This document shows, one piece after another, positions 37,801 to 49,405 of a stretch of 64,000 nucleotides of DNA. The stretch lies in the NCBI RefSeq assembly GCF_000972845.2, contig NC_040027.1, forward strand, positions 16,492,410 through 16,556,409, in the 5' to 3' direction. The notes under the pieces were generated by a model. It ran no database searches. It saw nothing but the letters and a program-made list of their open reading frames with translations, and was not told the origin of the DNA. Positions within the stretch are counted from its first letter, which is position 1. The number at the start of each line of letters is the position of its first letter. Both the position numbers and the translations under genes were made by a program. Source of the stretch: Larimichthys crocea (taxonomy: Eukaryota > Chordata > Actinopteri > Sciaenidae).

Positions 37801-40800
37801 TTTTAATTTTTCGTCTTTGGAGCATAACATCTATCTTGGTTCTTCACATTGTGCAATGGTGTCCACAAACCAAAGCTGCATAAATTAGATTGAATATAAT
37901 TGTTTTTTGGCGAAGACATAAATTGTGTCCAGATTATACAAATTCTGTGTTAATCATTTGGTTGGTATTTTACTGTACATTCAAGGGTTAATGTCCAAGT
38001 TTCCATATCACACCACCTGTGATGGCCTCCACTAGAGCGCTTGTTCTCATGGTAATCTCTCAAGGTGTTTAAAGCAATAGTGAGTGATGCAGCCTTTGTC
38101 TGTGCTGATACACACAGGCGGCTGCTTCGCCCAGTACCAGACCTTTCGAGGGGGTCATGGCAGATCAAAGGTGCTGGTCACAGCCATTAGGCCCGGCAGC
38201 CCAGACCCGACATGAAAAGCTTGTGTTTTGAAAAGGAGGGCAGAAGGAAAAAAACAACAGGGCCCTCTTCGTTTAAAAAGCAAGCAAACTGTGAAATAAT
38301 TGAAAAGGTATGTCAATCAAGAGCAGGAGCACAGCGGGAACTCCAAGATTCCCAGGCTCTGCTCTGGTCGAGCACTGAGCCATGGAGGGCTGCTCAAGGG
38401 GGCAACCCAAGAAATTAAAGACCTGGGAAAAGGAACAAAAAGAAGACAGGAGGAAAGGAGCAGAAAAATCTCTTTTTCTCACTCTCTCTTTGCTCAGTCT
38501 TTCACTCTTTTCTGCTTTAAATTTGTGATGAAAGGAACCATTTTGCCACACTTTGTAGAGCCCCATACAAAACGCTTGGTCATTAATAAGATCTTGTCTA
38601 GCTCTTCACCTCTCAGGTGAGTAACAAAGACTTATTTGGGAGGGGAGGGGAGGGGGGCGGCAATTGGAAGCGCCTGCCCCCACCAGCGAAACCCCCATCT
38701 TATAACCAGCACCTTCACCCTGTACTCGCTCCCTCCTCCTCCTCCCCCATACCATGAGTCTGACAAAAGGGAACCCCGTGAGAGTGTCTCTCTCTTTCCT
38801 TTCTGCCTTTTTTTTTTTTTTTTTTTTTTCAAAGTCAGAAAAGGCTTGAATGATCTGACGATGGGCTAACGTCCAAAAAATGGGGGACGGAAAGAAAAGA
38901 AAGAGTAAAAAAAAAAAAAAAAAAAAAAAAAAGGATGGGTAAAAGACTTTTTCTATGCTTTTAAAAATCCCATAGAGGAGAAATAAATGGCAAGTCCACA
39001 GTTGACTAGACATGTATAGTGCGGGATTTGCTTGTAATGGCAGCTTGAGCTTATTGACAGTCCCAGCCAAAACATGTCAAAGGTTAAGAGATCTTGCCAA
39101 TTGCAAGTGGGAAGCCAAAAGTGCCTTTTTCACGAGCTCAATAGGGCCATCAGTTGATACTTGCTCAGCAGAACACGGAGCAAGAGTGACCTTCGGTTTC
39201 CAATGCAACTCAGGAACAAAGAGCTAATTTGTCTCCATTATTTGTTCCTCTTCTTTCTAATTGTGATATTGTTCAAAAGGTTTGAAACATTTCTTTAATA
39301 AAAAATGATTCACGTTTTCAAAATTTCACTCTATCCAAAAATAGTCAATGTTTACACTAGAACAAACTATTAGAGCAAACTAGATATTTATGCTTTTTTG
39401 TGTAGATGAAATGTCTTTTATCTAAAAAGTAGGGTTTATTAAAACATTTGGATTTTTCCCTACACTGGATTACAAATTATTATTTATATTCTGAGACTGG
39501 GCCTCTTTGTTCAGAGCTAAAAAGTCATGATTATCCAATTTTGACACAATAAATAATTTTCCTCTGGACAGAGACAAAGACTTTTATAATAAATGTAACC
39601 GTTTCTGTCAACAAGCGCTGCGCAGGCTGAACTCAGCATACGGCCTTCTTTCCAGTAATGTGACCTTTGGATTTCAGCAGTTAGGAAAACCCTCTAATAG
39701 CTTGAAATACCTCACTCTGATTTCTCAGGCTTTGAACACAATGGAGTGACTTTTCAAAGGGGGGGACTGTGAGTTATATGGATCTAACTGGTCTTTATAG
39801 ATGTGTGGTCAAGCATCCAGAGCCCAAGTGATTCCTCTAGACAATGTGAAATCCCCATTTCATGTCCTCAGGTCTTTTGTGTGTGCTGGCTGCTACACCA
39901 GCATGTATGAATGAAATGACCTGAAGGGTATGAGTCCGGAGGAGAGAAAATGTGCCGTGCTGTAGAGAATTGCTTCACATAATGATGCATTAACAACCAT
40001 AATATCAGACTTTAGTTTATTTAAGTATATTTCCTAGAACTAGAGAGTTTAATATTTACCTTTAAAAACATTTTTTCTGCTGTTCACGCCAAACTTCTTG
40101 CAATGTCTCAGAAGTGACAAACATCCTTCCAACTCACCTACTGTGCCTGGAACTCAAACCAGCAAATAATGGCTATTACTGCTGGCACCACTTTCAGGCA
40201 CCAGCGGTTTTCATTGGCCTGGACTAATCCCCCATAAATCCTTGCAGCACTCCAATCACCAGTCGGGCCCCAGCTAATTGCTTATGAGTCCCTTGCACGC
40301 TCCAGGTGCCACCGTAGCACACCCGGTGTTTGTAAACACAGCTCGTAAAGAGGAGGCCGCCATCAAAGTGTTAATGTTTCCTCGGAGGATCAGAGGCTGT
40401 GCAGGAATGATGGGGGTGCAGCTGGGCTGATACCTGGATGGACTCGACTGAGGCGCGCCCTCCTTCCCTGCAGCTGTGGCGGGCAGAGAGAGGGCTTCAT
40501 TTACACGGCCCTGTCAGAGAAGAAAGACACTCAACAGGAGTTTGTGTTTGTTTACCTTTCTTCGTCTTTTCTGTCCTCCTTTTTACCCTTTGTACTTCTT
40601 TGTGTCCGTGCCTAAAGTAGATGACCTCACTTGGTAAGCATGGCTGGTGATGTTCAGAGCTGAGAAGAAAAAAAAAAGTTGCGTGTTTGGAGTGATGGGG
40701 GCAGCAGATGTATGTTTTTTAAGTTTTAGAGCCTTTCAGATGTGCTCTTTGAAACCAGCAACGGTAGTCTGATGATCTTAGCAGCAGTCCTGTTAGTCAG

Positions 40801-43800
40801 TTAGTAGCACACTTTGTGTAACCAGAACGTTAGATTGACATGTATGATGGTGGTATCATCTGTGGAATTTTAGACACAGGCAATAAAAGTTGTCAGAAGA
40901 TTTTAAACATGTCCATATGTACATTGAAACAGTTCTCGGTCACTGTATGCTCCTGTCCATATGGGCATCAAAGACATCTTTTCTTAGAGGGATCCAGTAA
41001 GGTAGGGATAGTAGTAGTAGGGATTGACAGCCTTCAGCAGTAGGAGTTAGGCAGATCAACTATATCTACTAAATTTACTTTGGTACCAAAGTCCCTCTTA
41101 TTCTTGCTGTCCCTCCACAAGTTCAAGTCCGCACATCTCTTGAAGACGAGTATAGACAATAACAACAAACCAATTCTCTTTCAATGAACGTATGCATCTG
41201 AATCTTTGAGACCGTCTTCCCAAGCCCTCTAGTGGCCAGAGGAGTTATGACGGGTACAAAGGAAAGTTACAAACAAAGTCAGCGTAGGGAGGAGGTCAGT
41301 GTGGATGAGTCGCATCAGTTCGTCACATGGGAAATCGATGTTCGTTTCCTGTTTCCAACTGACGGTCAACATGTTTTCTTTTTTTGAAAGCGAGACCATA
41401 ATCGTTTCCGACCTTTAACCAAGTGTTTCTTATTGTAACCATGAGGAAGAAGCTCCCGTAACCTTAGCAAAGTAGTCATTTTAACCCAAACCACAATGTT
41501 TCTGTAACCTTAACTAAGACTCAAACCATGATCTTTCCCTAAACCTAACCAAGTCATGTTTGTCCCTCAACTTAACCAAACATAATAAAACTGATTTATT
41601 CTCACTAATGGCTGACGGCACTGACAAAATCCTGTTGATAGGGGCATCAGATCAGAAAATGCTTCTATGTGATGTGGAAGGAGGCATGGACAAACATAGT
41701 ATTTTGTTGTTTAATTTGGAGAGCTTGAAAAAAATGTGAATCAATCCTTTAAAGCCTCGTCTAAAACAAATATGTAACTCATCATTTAATCCAAAAACAT
41801 ATTAAGTCGAGCCTTTGCGCCAGATTCAGCTTAACCGTTCTTTCCAAACAAAATCTAGATTTGCACAAATAAATAAGTAGAAAAAACTGTGGTGCAGGGG
41901 GAGTAGCACCTGCGAAACCCCTGGTGTGAACGTTTATTTTTCATCCCTGGATGAATTTAACCGGCAAGACTGCTCAAGCAAAGAGCCACTGCCCTGTACA
42001 AGACTTGCGGTTGTACCGAAGCAGCTGGGGGTTGGTCAGTTGGGTGGCCAGTGTCCCACTGCTGCTTTTATGACTACTTCATTTCCTACCAGCTTTGGGT
42101 CACCCTGTCCTTCAGCACCTTGATCTGGTGCTATGTTTACAGCATCTGTCCAAAGCCAACAATCCTTTTTTCACAAATATCCACCAGTGCCTAGTCTTTG
42201 AGCAACAACATTGCATGTTTTCTCTGCACAGACTTGGTTTTCAGGGGTGTAAAAAGAAGATTCCGTGCTTTCATCAGATAGCAGACCACATCAAGATGCT
42301 TTTGAAGGTGTAAGTGGGCAAATAAAGCCAGAAAAATGTCATCCCGAAGAGAGCTTCATCTCCAGCAATTAGCTCCTATTCAGGAGTCCGCGATAAGCCC
42401 TCAGGTCATCTCCAAAACATCTCCCTGTCGTAGCCATGACAATGGGTGTGTGCCTTTATTTTTGTATGCAGACAAAAACCAGATCAAGAGTGAGCCACAT
42501 GGGACTTGTTTGCAATCAGTGCCCAGAGGAAACAATTAGCCCACAAGCTTGCCAGCTTTTTCGTGTGATGAAGTGAGTTTGAGAGGCTCCTTAAGTGGCA
42601 AGCAGACACGGGTTTTATGTCCCTCAGTAAACAACAGCGGGCATCATCAGGATGGAGTGTCACATCTGGAGTCAGGAGGCTTGAATGGATGCAAGCGGCA
42701 AGGCAGAATGATGTGGTACAGGCTCAGACACAGTATGTGTGTGTGTGTTCAGGATGTGGTCTGAGAACGGGGTGCGTAGGCAATATTCTATGAGAAAATA
42801 ACAATAACAAATTTCCGCCTTTTCTGATACGATCAAACCCGTTGTCCTAAATGCTCTGAGCTGACTGGTTTCTCAAAGGGAGCTCTCTCAGGCCATTGTG
42901 CATGTCCTGTGTATGTGCGTGTTTTTTTTTCTCTTGTCTCTCCCCAGAGCATATGGCTGTCTGGTATACTAATCGCTAATGATAGAGTGGCTTTTGATGG
43001 GGAAACTCCCAAAGCTAGATGTTTCTAACCCAGACTCTTGTTCCCTCTTTTATTTTCCAGGCCTGATGGAAATCCGATCTGTCAGTGTGGGAGTCGTTGC
43101 CATCAAATCTGTCAGCACTGGGCTGTATTTAGCTATGTCCAAGAAAGGCACGCTCTTTGGATCGGTGCGTATACAACCTGGCAACATTGTTCCTGGAGGT
43201 CAAGATGGGAGGGCTGGGAAAGGGAGGAGGGTGGTGAGGGTAGGGGAGGTATATATGTATAGGGGTCCCAAATGAGTGCCTACCTAAACATGTTTGATTC
43301 TGCTGAAGTGAAGGGAAATGTCATGAATCTTCTGCTGGAAAGTCCAGAAAAGGTCAGAGTGTTGCAATCAATCATGGCTATACACCTGGGCCATGGTTGA
43401 TGATACCTGCAGCTTGAGTTTGAGGCTTGTTGCACTGTCAAAATAGATAGAAGAGGAAAGAAACCCAACAGGCAATGAAGAAGAGCCACCTGGGCTCCTT
43501 TTTTTAAATGTCTTTGCGTGCCATCTGCCAATTGTTGTTTCACACAGAAGGCTTTCAAAAGTAATCACCTCTCTTTGTTAAGATCAGCCACACATCAGAC
43601 TGTAGGTGAATGGTGTCTAGCTCATGTATTTACATCTTGGAAAAAAATCAGGGACAAGCAATCAGTCAGCAGCAGTGATAAGACAAGTGCCTCACATAGT
43701 AAACACGACATAAACAGACCTGAAGACCCATGCCTCCCATAGTAACATAACAAAAAAAAAGGGCAGGTGAATCACGGCAGGCTCACACTATCCTGATGTT

Positions 43801-44859
43801 ATCACAGACAGGGCCTCATTATGGCTGCACGATAACCATCTGGAAAAGGGAATGCGGCAGAACCTCTTGTCACTACAATATCTTTCAAGACTCTTTGACA
43901 AACTGATAAGAAGTGGCAACGACCCATGGAAAAGTGGCTTCGCTGACTGTTGGATTACCTTCCCAGAACAACATACCTGTGTACAAAGCTTGTGACTTCA
44001 ATTAAGAAGTGGATCAGAAAAGAAAGAGAATGATTTTCATACAATGTTAGCGTTAATATTGATTCAAATTTAATTTTTTTATTCACAGCTTTGTTGATTT
44101 TGAGCATATTGGGTGACCTCTACTCCTAAAATTATTCTCAATATAAGCTTTTGTGTTGAGTTTTTTATTTGAGCTTCTTACTTGCCACTGATATCAATAA
44201 AAAGCGATACTCTAAAACTCAACAGGAACATTTCTTTCCAGTAACAATGCCCCAGTTACTTAGGATATTTCACAGACCTGTGATCAGTTTCAGACGGTGA
44301 TCAGTTTTCAGCGATCGGTCCCAATGAAAACCCAACTGTGAGGTCTGTAGTTTATTGCGATTAACCAGTATATTGTTTCTGGAGAAGACATATTGCTTTT
44401 GGGGTTTTATTTGTATCTGTTCAATGTTTTTTTAGTGGCACAAACGAAATTCCACTGACATAAACTGGATTGGGCTGACAGCATGGAAGTATCAAAACCC
44501 TAAAACTATCTGCAAGACTATTTGGTGAACCAACTCTTTCATTCCTTTGTGCACTTCTTGGAAGTTGACCTAGTATAGCACAGCAGGTAAAGCAGTCAGA
44601 CTTTAGCATACAGTCATCTGTTATAACCTCCTTAACCTCTCTGTCTTCCTCCCTCTGATCACAGGTGAAGTACAACCCGAGCTGCAAGTTCAAAGAGCGC
44701 ATTGAGGAGAACGGCTACAACACGTATGCTTCCCTCCGCTGGAAGCACGGCGGCAGGCAGATGTTTGTTTCGCTGAACGGGCGAGGGAAGCCACGGCGAG
44801 GTCACAAGGCTCGACGAAGACACCCCTCTACTCATTTCCTGCCCATGCTCCCCTCCTAG
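19685..44859 (+). CDS. fgf22: Fibroblast growth factor 22 (FGF7/10/22 subfamily)
   Basis: Secreted heparin-binding ligand of the FGF7/10/22 group; members signal through FGFR2b/FGFR1b, and FGF22 acts as a presynaptic organiser in mouse. Three exons (19685-20057, 43061-43164, 44665-44859) give 223 residues. An N-terminal region starts MCRW (compare MWKW in FGF10), with a hydrophobic secretion segment at about 37-55. An NCS glycosylation sequon is at 74-76. The beta-trefoil core starts at [10 protein letters not shown] (84-93), with [18 protein letters not shown] (128-145), [17 protein letters not shown] (166-182) and a basic heparin-binding tail (about 198-212). Intron positions, including the split Ser codon and 104-bp exon 2, are those of FGF7/10/22 genes. 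FGF22 is preferred over FGF10 because EIRSV.VGVV matches FGF22 and because polrmt is next door, as in human 19p13.3. Confidence 0.92.
23017..23060. repeat. Perfect inverted repeat, 20-bp arms, 4-nt loop
   Basis: The left arm 23017-23036 is the exact reverse complement of the right arm 23041-23060; the loop is TATT. The arm begins ttataatctaacacg. There is no poly-T tail that would suggest a terminator, and no flanking duplication. Confidence 0.97.
24458..24543. repeat. (GTTA)n tetranucleotide microsatellite
   Basis: About 21 perfect copies of GTTA, in fgf22 intron 1. Likely polymorphic in length. Confidence 0.97.
27440..27590 (+). mobile_element. Teleost interspersed repeat, copy 2
   Basis: Contains ggggatcatgaatgtctgta, gacaatccatc and gttgccatccctagagctgt. 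It is the inverted partner of 14693-14905. Diverged and without clear ends. Confidence 0.65.
27616..27667. repeat. (ATT)n microsatellite
   Basis: About 17 copies of the trinucleotide, directly after the interspersed-repeat fragment. Confidence 0.95.
34805..34890. repeat. 43-bp perfect tandem duplication
   Basis: Identical units at 34805-34847 and 34848-34890, starting aaagttgaacaaaaactgga. Recent local duplication in fgf22 intron 1. Confidence 0.95.
38808..38931. repeat. Poly-T then poly-A homopolymer pair
   Basis: A run of about 23 T (38808-38830) and a run of about 24 A (38908-38931), 77 bp apart in inverted orientation. The two tracts could pair. No SINE or LINE body is visible between them. 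Confidence 0.85.
41340..41590. repeat. Degenerate repeat of taaccttaac/accaagt type
   Basis: Recurring words such as aaccatgatctttccctaaa, cctaaccaagt and gtaaccttaactaag at irregular spacing. I recognise this as a decayed interspersed repeat common in fish genomes. Boundaries are approximate. Confidence 0.45.
43061..43164 (+). CDS. fgf22: fgf22 exon 2 (104 bp)
   Basis: Starts after a polypyrimidine-AG acceptor (tattttccag). It completes Ser125 and codes [20 protein letters not shown] and [14 protein letters not shown] (126-159). It ends in frame at TCG before the donor GTGCGT. A 104-bp middle exon is the invariant size in many FGF genes. Confidence 0.97.
43165..44664 (+). other. fgf22: fgf22 intron 2 (1.5 kb)
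   Basis: Donor GTGCGT, acceptor gatcacag. AT-rich, with no additional exon or clear repeat seen. Confidence 0.85.
44665..44859 (+). CDS. fgf22: fgf22 exon 3 (C-terminal core and tail)
   Basis: 195 bp including the TAG stop (44857-44859), after the acceptor gatcacag. It codes residues 160-223: [37 protein letters not shown], then HKARRRH and a THFLPMLPS end. The end resembles human FGF22 (AHFLPVLVS) as well as FGF10 (AHFLPM). Confidence 0.97.
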   Translation: MKYNPSCKFKERIEENGYNTYASLRWKHGGRQMFVSLNGRGKPRRGHKARRRHPSTHFLPMLPS

Positions 44860-46387
44860 CTGACCAAGTCTGAACTCTGACCGGCAACTGGCTGGCTCAC
44901 CTGCCTCCTCACTCTAGTGTTGATCTAGCTATGATGGCAATCTTTATTTTTATTATTCCATCCTCCTGTCACATAAATGTACATTTGTTGAGGTTTGTAA
45001 CATTTGTAGAGTTACTGTAGTATAATATGTACTTTTAAGTTATTTTCTCCATTTTCTAATGATGTTCAGTAATACAGTCCAATACAGTAGAATTATACTA
45101 TCTTCAGGCATTTGTCTCTGTGTCTGAACTGCATGTAAAGAGGTGTTTGGGTGACTTTAAGAGGCTGAAAAGGGACAACAGGGCTTGGAAACAACAAAAT
45201 CTGGCTTATTGATTTGTAAGCCTATTTTAGATGCCAAGCAAAAATAAGAATGAAAGCATCTGGTACAGCATAAATGATATTTATCTCATCTGTGATATCG
45301 CTATTAGAAAAAGAGGCAACTTTGAAATAGTTGCAAATCACGGCCAAAGCTACCACTGAGGTCACTGAGGTCACATCCTCAGTAATTTTGTGGGCTTTTT
45401 GGGGGAGTCACATTCATTCATTAAAAAATATGGATATTAGCAATGTTTGTAAGCTTAAATGTGACAACAATAACATAATTTAATTTTTAAAAATGACAGT
45501 TGGATCGGGGTTGAACTCAGCATTTCTTTGGCTATGGCTCTGCTTCAAATCCGACATCTTCACTGTTGCTTGGGATATACTGTACTGACACTACTGGAGA
45601 GACACTGTACACTGAACTGTACAGTCGAGACGAGAATCTCTGCTGACTCAAACACTTTGATAAATGTACTATTCTGTCTGTATGTGTCTACATATGACAG
45701 GAGACAACAGAAACTAAGCTAATAACTGGGATAAAATGCTGGACTTTTGTATGTTTGTGCATGTTTCTGTCAGACTGCTTCTCCCGTTCAACAACACACA
45801 GCTAATGGATTCAGCATCAGTAAAGATACATCTGTGTCTCATCTAGTCTCAGTACTTAGTTCAGTCATGAAATAATAATATACGTTTTGAGTCATTTAAT
45901 ACATTAGAGCAGCCGTAGGTACACCAGATGTCACTAGCAGACACTTCATTAATTTTGTACACAGTAGTAACGGTTATTACATACTGCCTCTCTGTCAAGT
46001 CTTGCTAACATTTTCTCAAGGCTGTTGCTAATAGAACATTTAATATATTTAAAACATTTTGTACTCTTTAACTGTTTGAAGTTGATGTTTATTGTTATTG
46101 TCGACTTTTTTTTTGTGTTGGATTGTAGTCATACTGTTTAAAAAAAGGTTGAAAAGAAAAAAAGAATTGTATTCAAGTCCATATTCAGTTCATTTTGTAT
46201 GGTATTACTACTGGATATTGGTACACTTGTGATCCACTTATCATAAACAGCTTTCAGCTATAGGCCAGTAATAGTAGTGTGTATATAAGACCAAAGTCTC
46301 AGAACAAACAGTCTTTAGATTCATTTCTGCAAAATAAAAAGCATTTGAGTGCCTTGGTCCATGCTGAGTTTGGTAAACTTCAATAAA
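44860..46387 (+). other. fgf22: Probable fgf22 3-prime UTR with two polyadenylation signals
   Basis: AT-rich sequence after the stop codon. Canonical AATAAA hexamers lie at 46333-46338 and 46382-46387, the first good cluster downstream. That the UTR extends this far is inferred; no shorter AATAAA was noticed in between. Confidence 0.5.
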
Positions 46388-47035
46388 AAATGTGGATAAA
46401 TCATGAGTCATGGCTCACTCCCTTATGCTTTTTAATTATCAAGTGCAAAAATGGCATTTTAATCTTGTTTAGTGCGTGCCACTGATTGTTAAGTGTTGGT
46501 AACATCTCCATCAGAGCTCTGCGACATAATCCTCCTCCTCATCATAATCATGACAAAACTCACAGCAGGAGAGGCGTTGATGTGGAGGACCTCCCCGTGT
46601 CTGATGAAAGGTCTACGGTTATGAACTATGCAACTGAGCATCAAGGTCATTTACACACAGATGAGCCCTCCAGTGGCACAGGAGGCCACTCTGTCTTTTC
46701 AGTGAACAGAAAGGAGAGACCAGGATGAATAGTGGCTGTTTGGGGTGAATAAAGGCCAACCTTTCAGCCTGTCATAATGTGAGATTACTGTGACGGGGTA
46801 CATGTCTGGTCAGAATGGTGTGAAGTCACACTGTAGTTCAGCTCCAGAGGTCTGGGTGCAGCACACAAATATCAGTATGGGGGGTCTGGAGGTACTGTTG
46901 CCATGCAAATGTCTTTGTCTTCAGCTGTGCACCCTTGAGGCATTGTTACATTTTGTTGTAAAGTAAAGACTACTTGTGTTTATTCTCCTTTTGTTACTGT
47001 TGTAGAAGATCAATACCACTTTCATGTCTGTATGC

Positions 47036-47165
47036 CATATATATGGAGCATATACTGGCAACTTAGCTTAGCACAAAGACTGGAAACGGGGGGGACAGCT
47101 AGCCTGGCTCTGTCCAAAGGTAACAAGACCAACACCTCTAAACGTATTAAACATATCTTGTTTGT
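47036..47165 (+). mobile_element. Foldback interspersed repeat, copy B (left half)
   Basis: Contains acttagcttagcacaaagac, gggacagctagcctggctct and caacacctctaaa, matching copies A and C. Only one half is present, so it is a truncated copy. Confidence 0.65.
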
Positions 47166-49186
47166 TTTTATTCATACAAATACTGAAACTTCACTCTGTG
47201 TGCTAAGTAAAGGATAATGTACAGGAAGCCAGTCAATGTTGTGAAATAAATCCAAACAGAATTATGCTTGCTGTACATTATCCCACTTATTGCACAGCTA
47301 CTCACAAAAGAAGTCATACATTTGACACAAAGTATTGATTTAAGAATGATTTTATTGATTTAAAAATGTATTTTATTGCATCTGCTGTGGTCATCTAAAG
47401 TCTATAATCATCTGCATCCACAGCAGTGGCCTGTTATTCAGAAATAACGGATCGTAGAATACCATAACCGACCAATCAGTATTCAACAAAGCTTTGTAAT
47501 AAGCAAAGTTAGACAAACTAAAACAAAATGTTATTGTTACTTTTAGTTAAGTGTTATTTTCTTTAGTTATTTAGTTTCTTTTATAATTTCTTGTTATAAT
47601 AAAACACTTGTATAATACCTATAGCTGTGCACAATACAGTACATTCCAGTTTTACAGGTGTCTCTGGGCATATGATCGTTATCCAAACCTCAGTTGGCAC
47701 AGACATACTAAAACATGCCCGGCACAAAGTAATCCCATTTTCTGCCTGTTCTCTCGATTGACTCGCTTCTTTGTCAGTGTGTCCTCCATCTTTTCTCCTC
47801 TACCTCTCCACTCTCCCCTTTAAACCGTCCAAGAATCTCTCCTCTCTTCTTGGCCTGAGGGTGCGACTGGCTGTTGGTGCCAGTTCCAGGGACACCAAAT
47901 GGGAGCTGTAATTATCATTGCTCCACCACTGTCCTGTCAGTGCTCTCGCCAGCAAAACAAGAGGGATCCTTTGGAAGTCCTGATCAAAAGCTTTGGCCTT
48001 TGATCATGAAGCAAAAGGAAAAACCTAAACACTGTGCAAAATCAACGAGGAATGTCCCAAAGAGAGCCCCAGAGAATGGAAATGACAGCCATCCAAAAGA
48101 CATCCTCAGCTCCTCCTCTGCCATGATGTGTTGATGTCAGGAGCACAGGTGTTTGGGCTGTGTTTGATCTGATCAGTGTAAGCAGAGGACTTGAGAGAGT
48201 GAGTCATGCAATGATGTTGTTGTTAAAATGTCTGTCAGATAGCACCTGGTTGGCCACACGGCAGGTCGTGACGTTACGTTTCCTCGACGGCCTCTTCACA
48301 AGACGGAAACGTCTGCACACTCGAAACGCCGTAAAGTACAGTACATCCTCACATCTTTGCATCCGTGAAAACGTTACTCGGATTAAGGTATTCTCCCTGA
48401 CCCAATAAAAATAGTGTTTATAGAGAAGATTACTTTGACTGCTTCAAAATTCATTTGCAGCTGAGTGACAGAAAAAATTAATAATAGAAGCCCATTTTGA
48501 GGGCCTTAGCCAAAATCTACAGGGGCACAAGTCATGCTGCTTCAGCGACAACAAACCACAGCCTCTGGAACCTTTGAAACCCTGTGTGGTCATTTTCTCT
48601 CACAGTGACTGAAAAGAACTGTGGTGGGTGGGAAAGAAAAAAAGAGCCCCTCGCCACTCATAATACCAATCTTATGTATGTAGACGAAAATGGGAGGGAT
48701 GGGAGGGGTTGGGGGGTGGCAGACAGACTAAGGCACAATTTTAAAGCGCTTATTGAATTGCCATTACAGCTCCTGAGACTAATTGTGGCTGTTGTGTGTC
48801 TCTCGGTGGCCTAGGGGGCTCTGGAGTGGCCCTGTATGCTCTTACTCAGTGGGGTTTTCAAACCGAGTGGCCCTGAAAGAGAACAGGACCACCGTAGATC
48901 AATGGCAAACCTTTCACTCTTTCACAGGCCCTCGCTAATCCTTCTCATTTGTCTGCCATTTGTTGAGGCACATTCACAGTTCCCTGAATTTAGGATTAGG
49001 CCTTGTTTTGTTACAAAAACAGCCCAAGTTATAATGCTGAATAGATGGACTAAAGGGTGGACGACGGATGAGTGTGTGTGTGTGAGTTTGCGAGCATGTG
49101 TGTCTATGGTTATCAGATATACACTATGTTTATGACCAAATTCATGAGAATGAATGAACGGCAACACAGATATAAAAATTACAAAT

Positions 49187-49405
49187 GTAGAATCCTGTAT
49201 TGAGTGTATAGTTTAGCAATTTTGTCCTTGAATTTTAGATTTCAAACTCTTTGAACACAAAGTAATGATAAACCTACTTGTGTCTAGAAGGTTTGAAATC
49301 TAAAATTGGGTTCAGGGTTACACATAATGTGTTAAGGGTTAGGATTTAGTCACACATAAAGACAAAATTTTCATATTAGTTACTTAACTCAATACAGGAT
49401 TCTGC
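49187..49405. mobile_element. Foldback (MITE-like) element
   Basis: Two nested perfect inverted pairs: outer 49189-49205 with 49387-49403 (17 bp, agaatcctgtattgagt) and inner 49231-49247 with 49291-49307 (17 bp, aattttagatttcaaac). The sequence between the pairs is partly complementary too (gcaattttgtcc with gacaaaatttt). The whole 219 bp can fold into one long stem. No target-site duplication is obvious. Confidence 0.75.

Larger units (their letters stand above)
20058..43060 (+). other. fgf22: fgf22 intron 1 (23 kb), non-coding
   Basis: No open frame here has splice sites and protein-like composition. Contents noted: a 20-bp perfect hairpin (23017-23060), (GTTA)n (24458-24543), a second interspersed-repeat copy (27440-27590), (ATT)n (27616-27667), a 43-bp tandem duplication (34805-34890), a 16-bp palindrome (36978-36993), poly-T and poly-A tracts (38808-38830, 38908-38931) and a degenerate repeat (41340-41590). 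Several stretches of balanced base composition with homeodomain- and forkhead-like words (for example 29110-29290, 31540-31690, 40140-40430) look like candidate conserved non-coding elements, which cannot be confirmed here. Confidence 0.75.

Noticed and set aside
38606..39070. Minus-strand 154-codon open frame
   Set aside because: It runs through poly-T and poly-A tracts giving Phe and Lys strings. No splice sites or family resemblance; lies within fgf22 intron 1.
19685..44859. Identification as fgf10 rather than fgf22
   Set aside because: The C-terminal half resembles both, but the exon 2 start (EIRSV.VGVV.IK), the short tail and the polrmt neighbour favour fgf22. A phylogeny would settle it.
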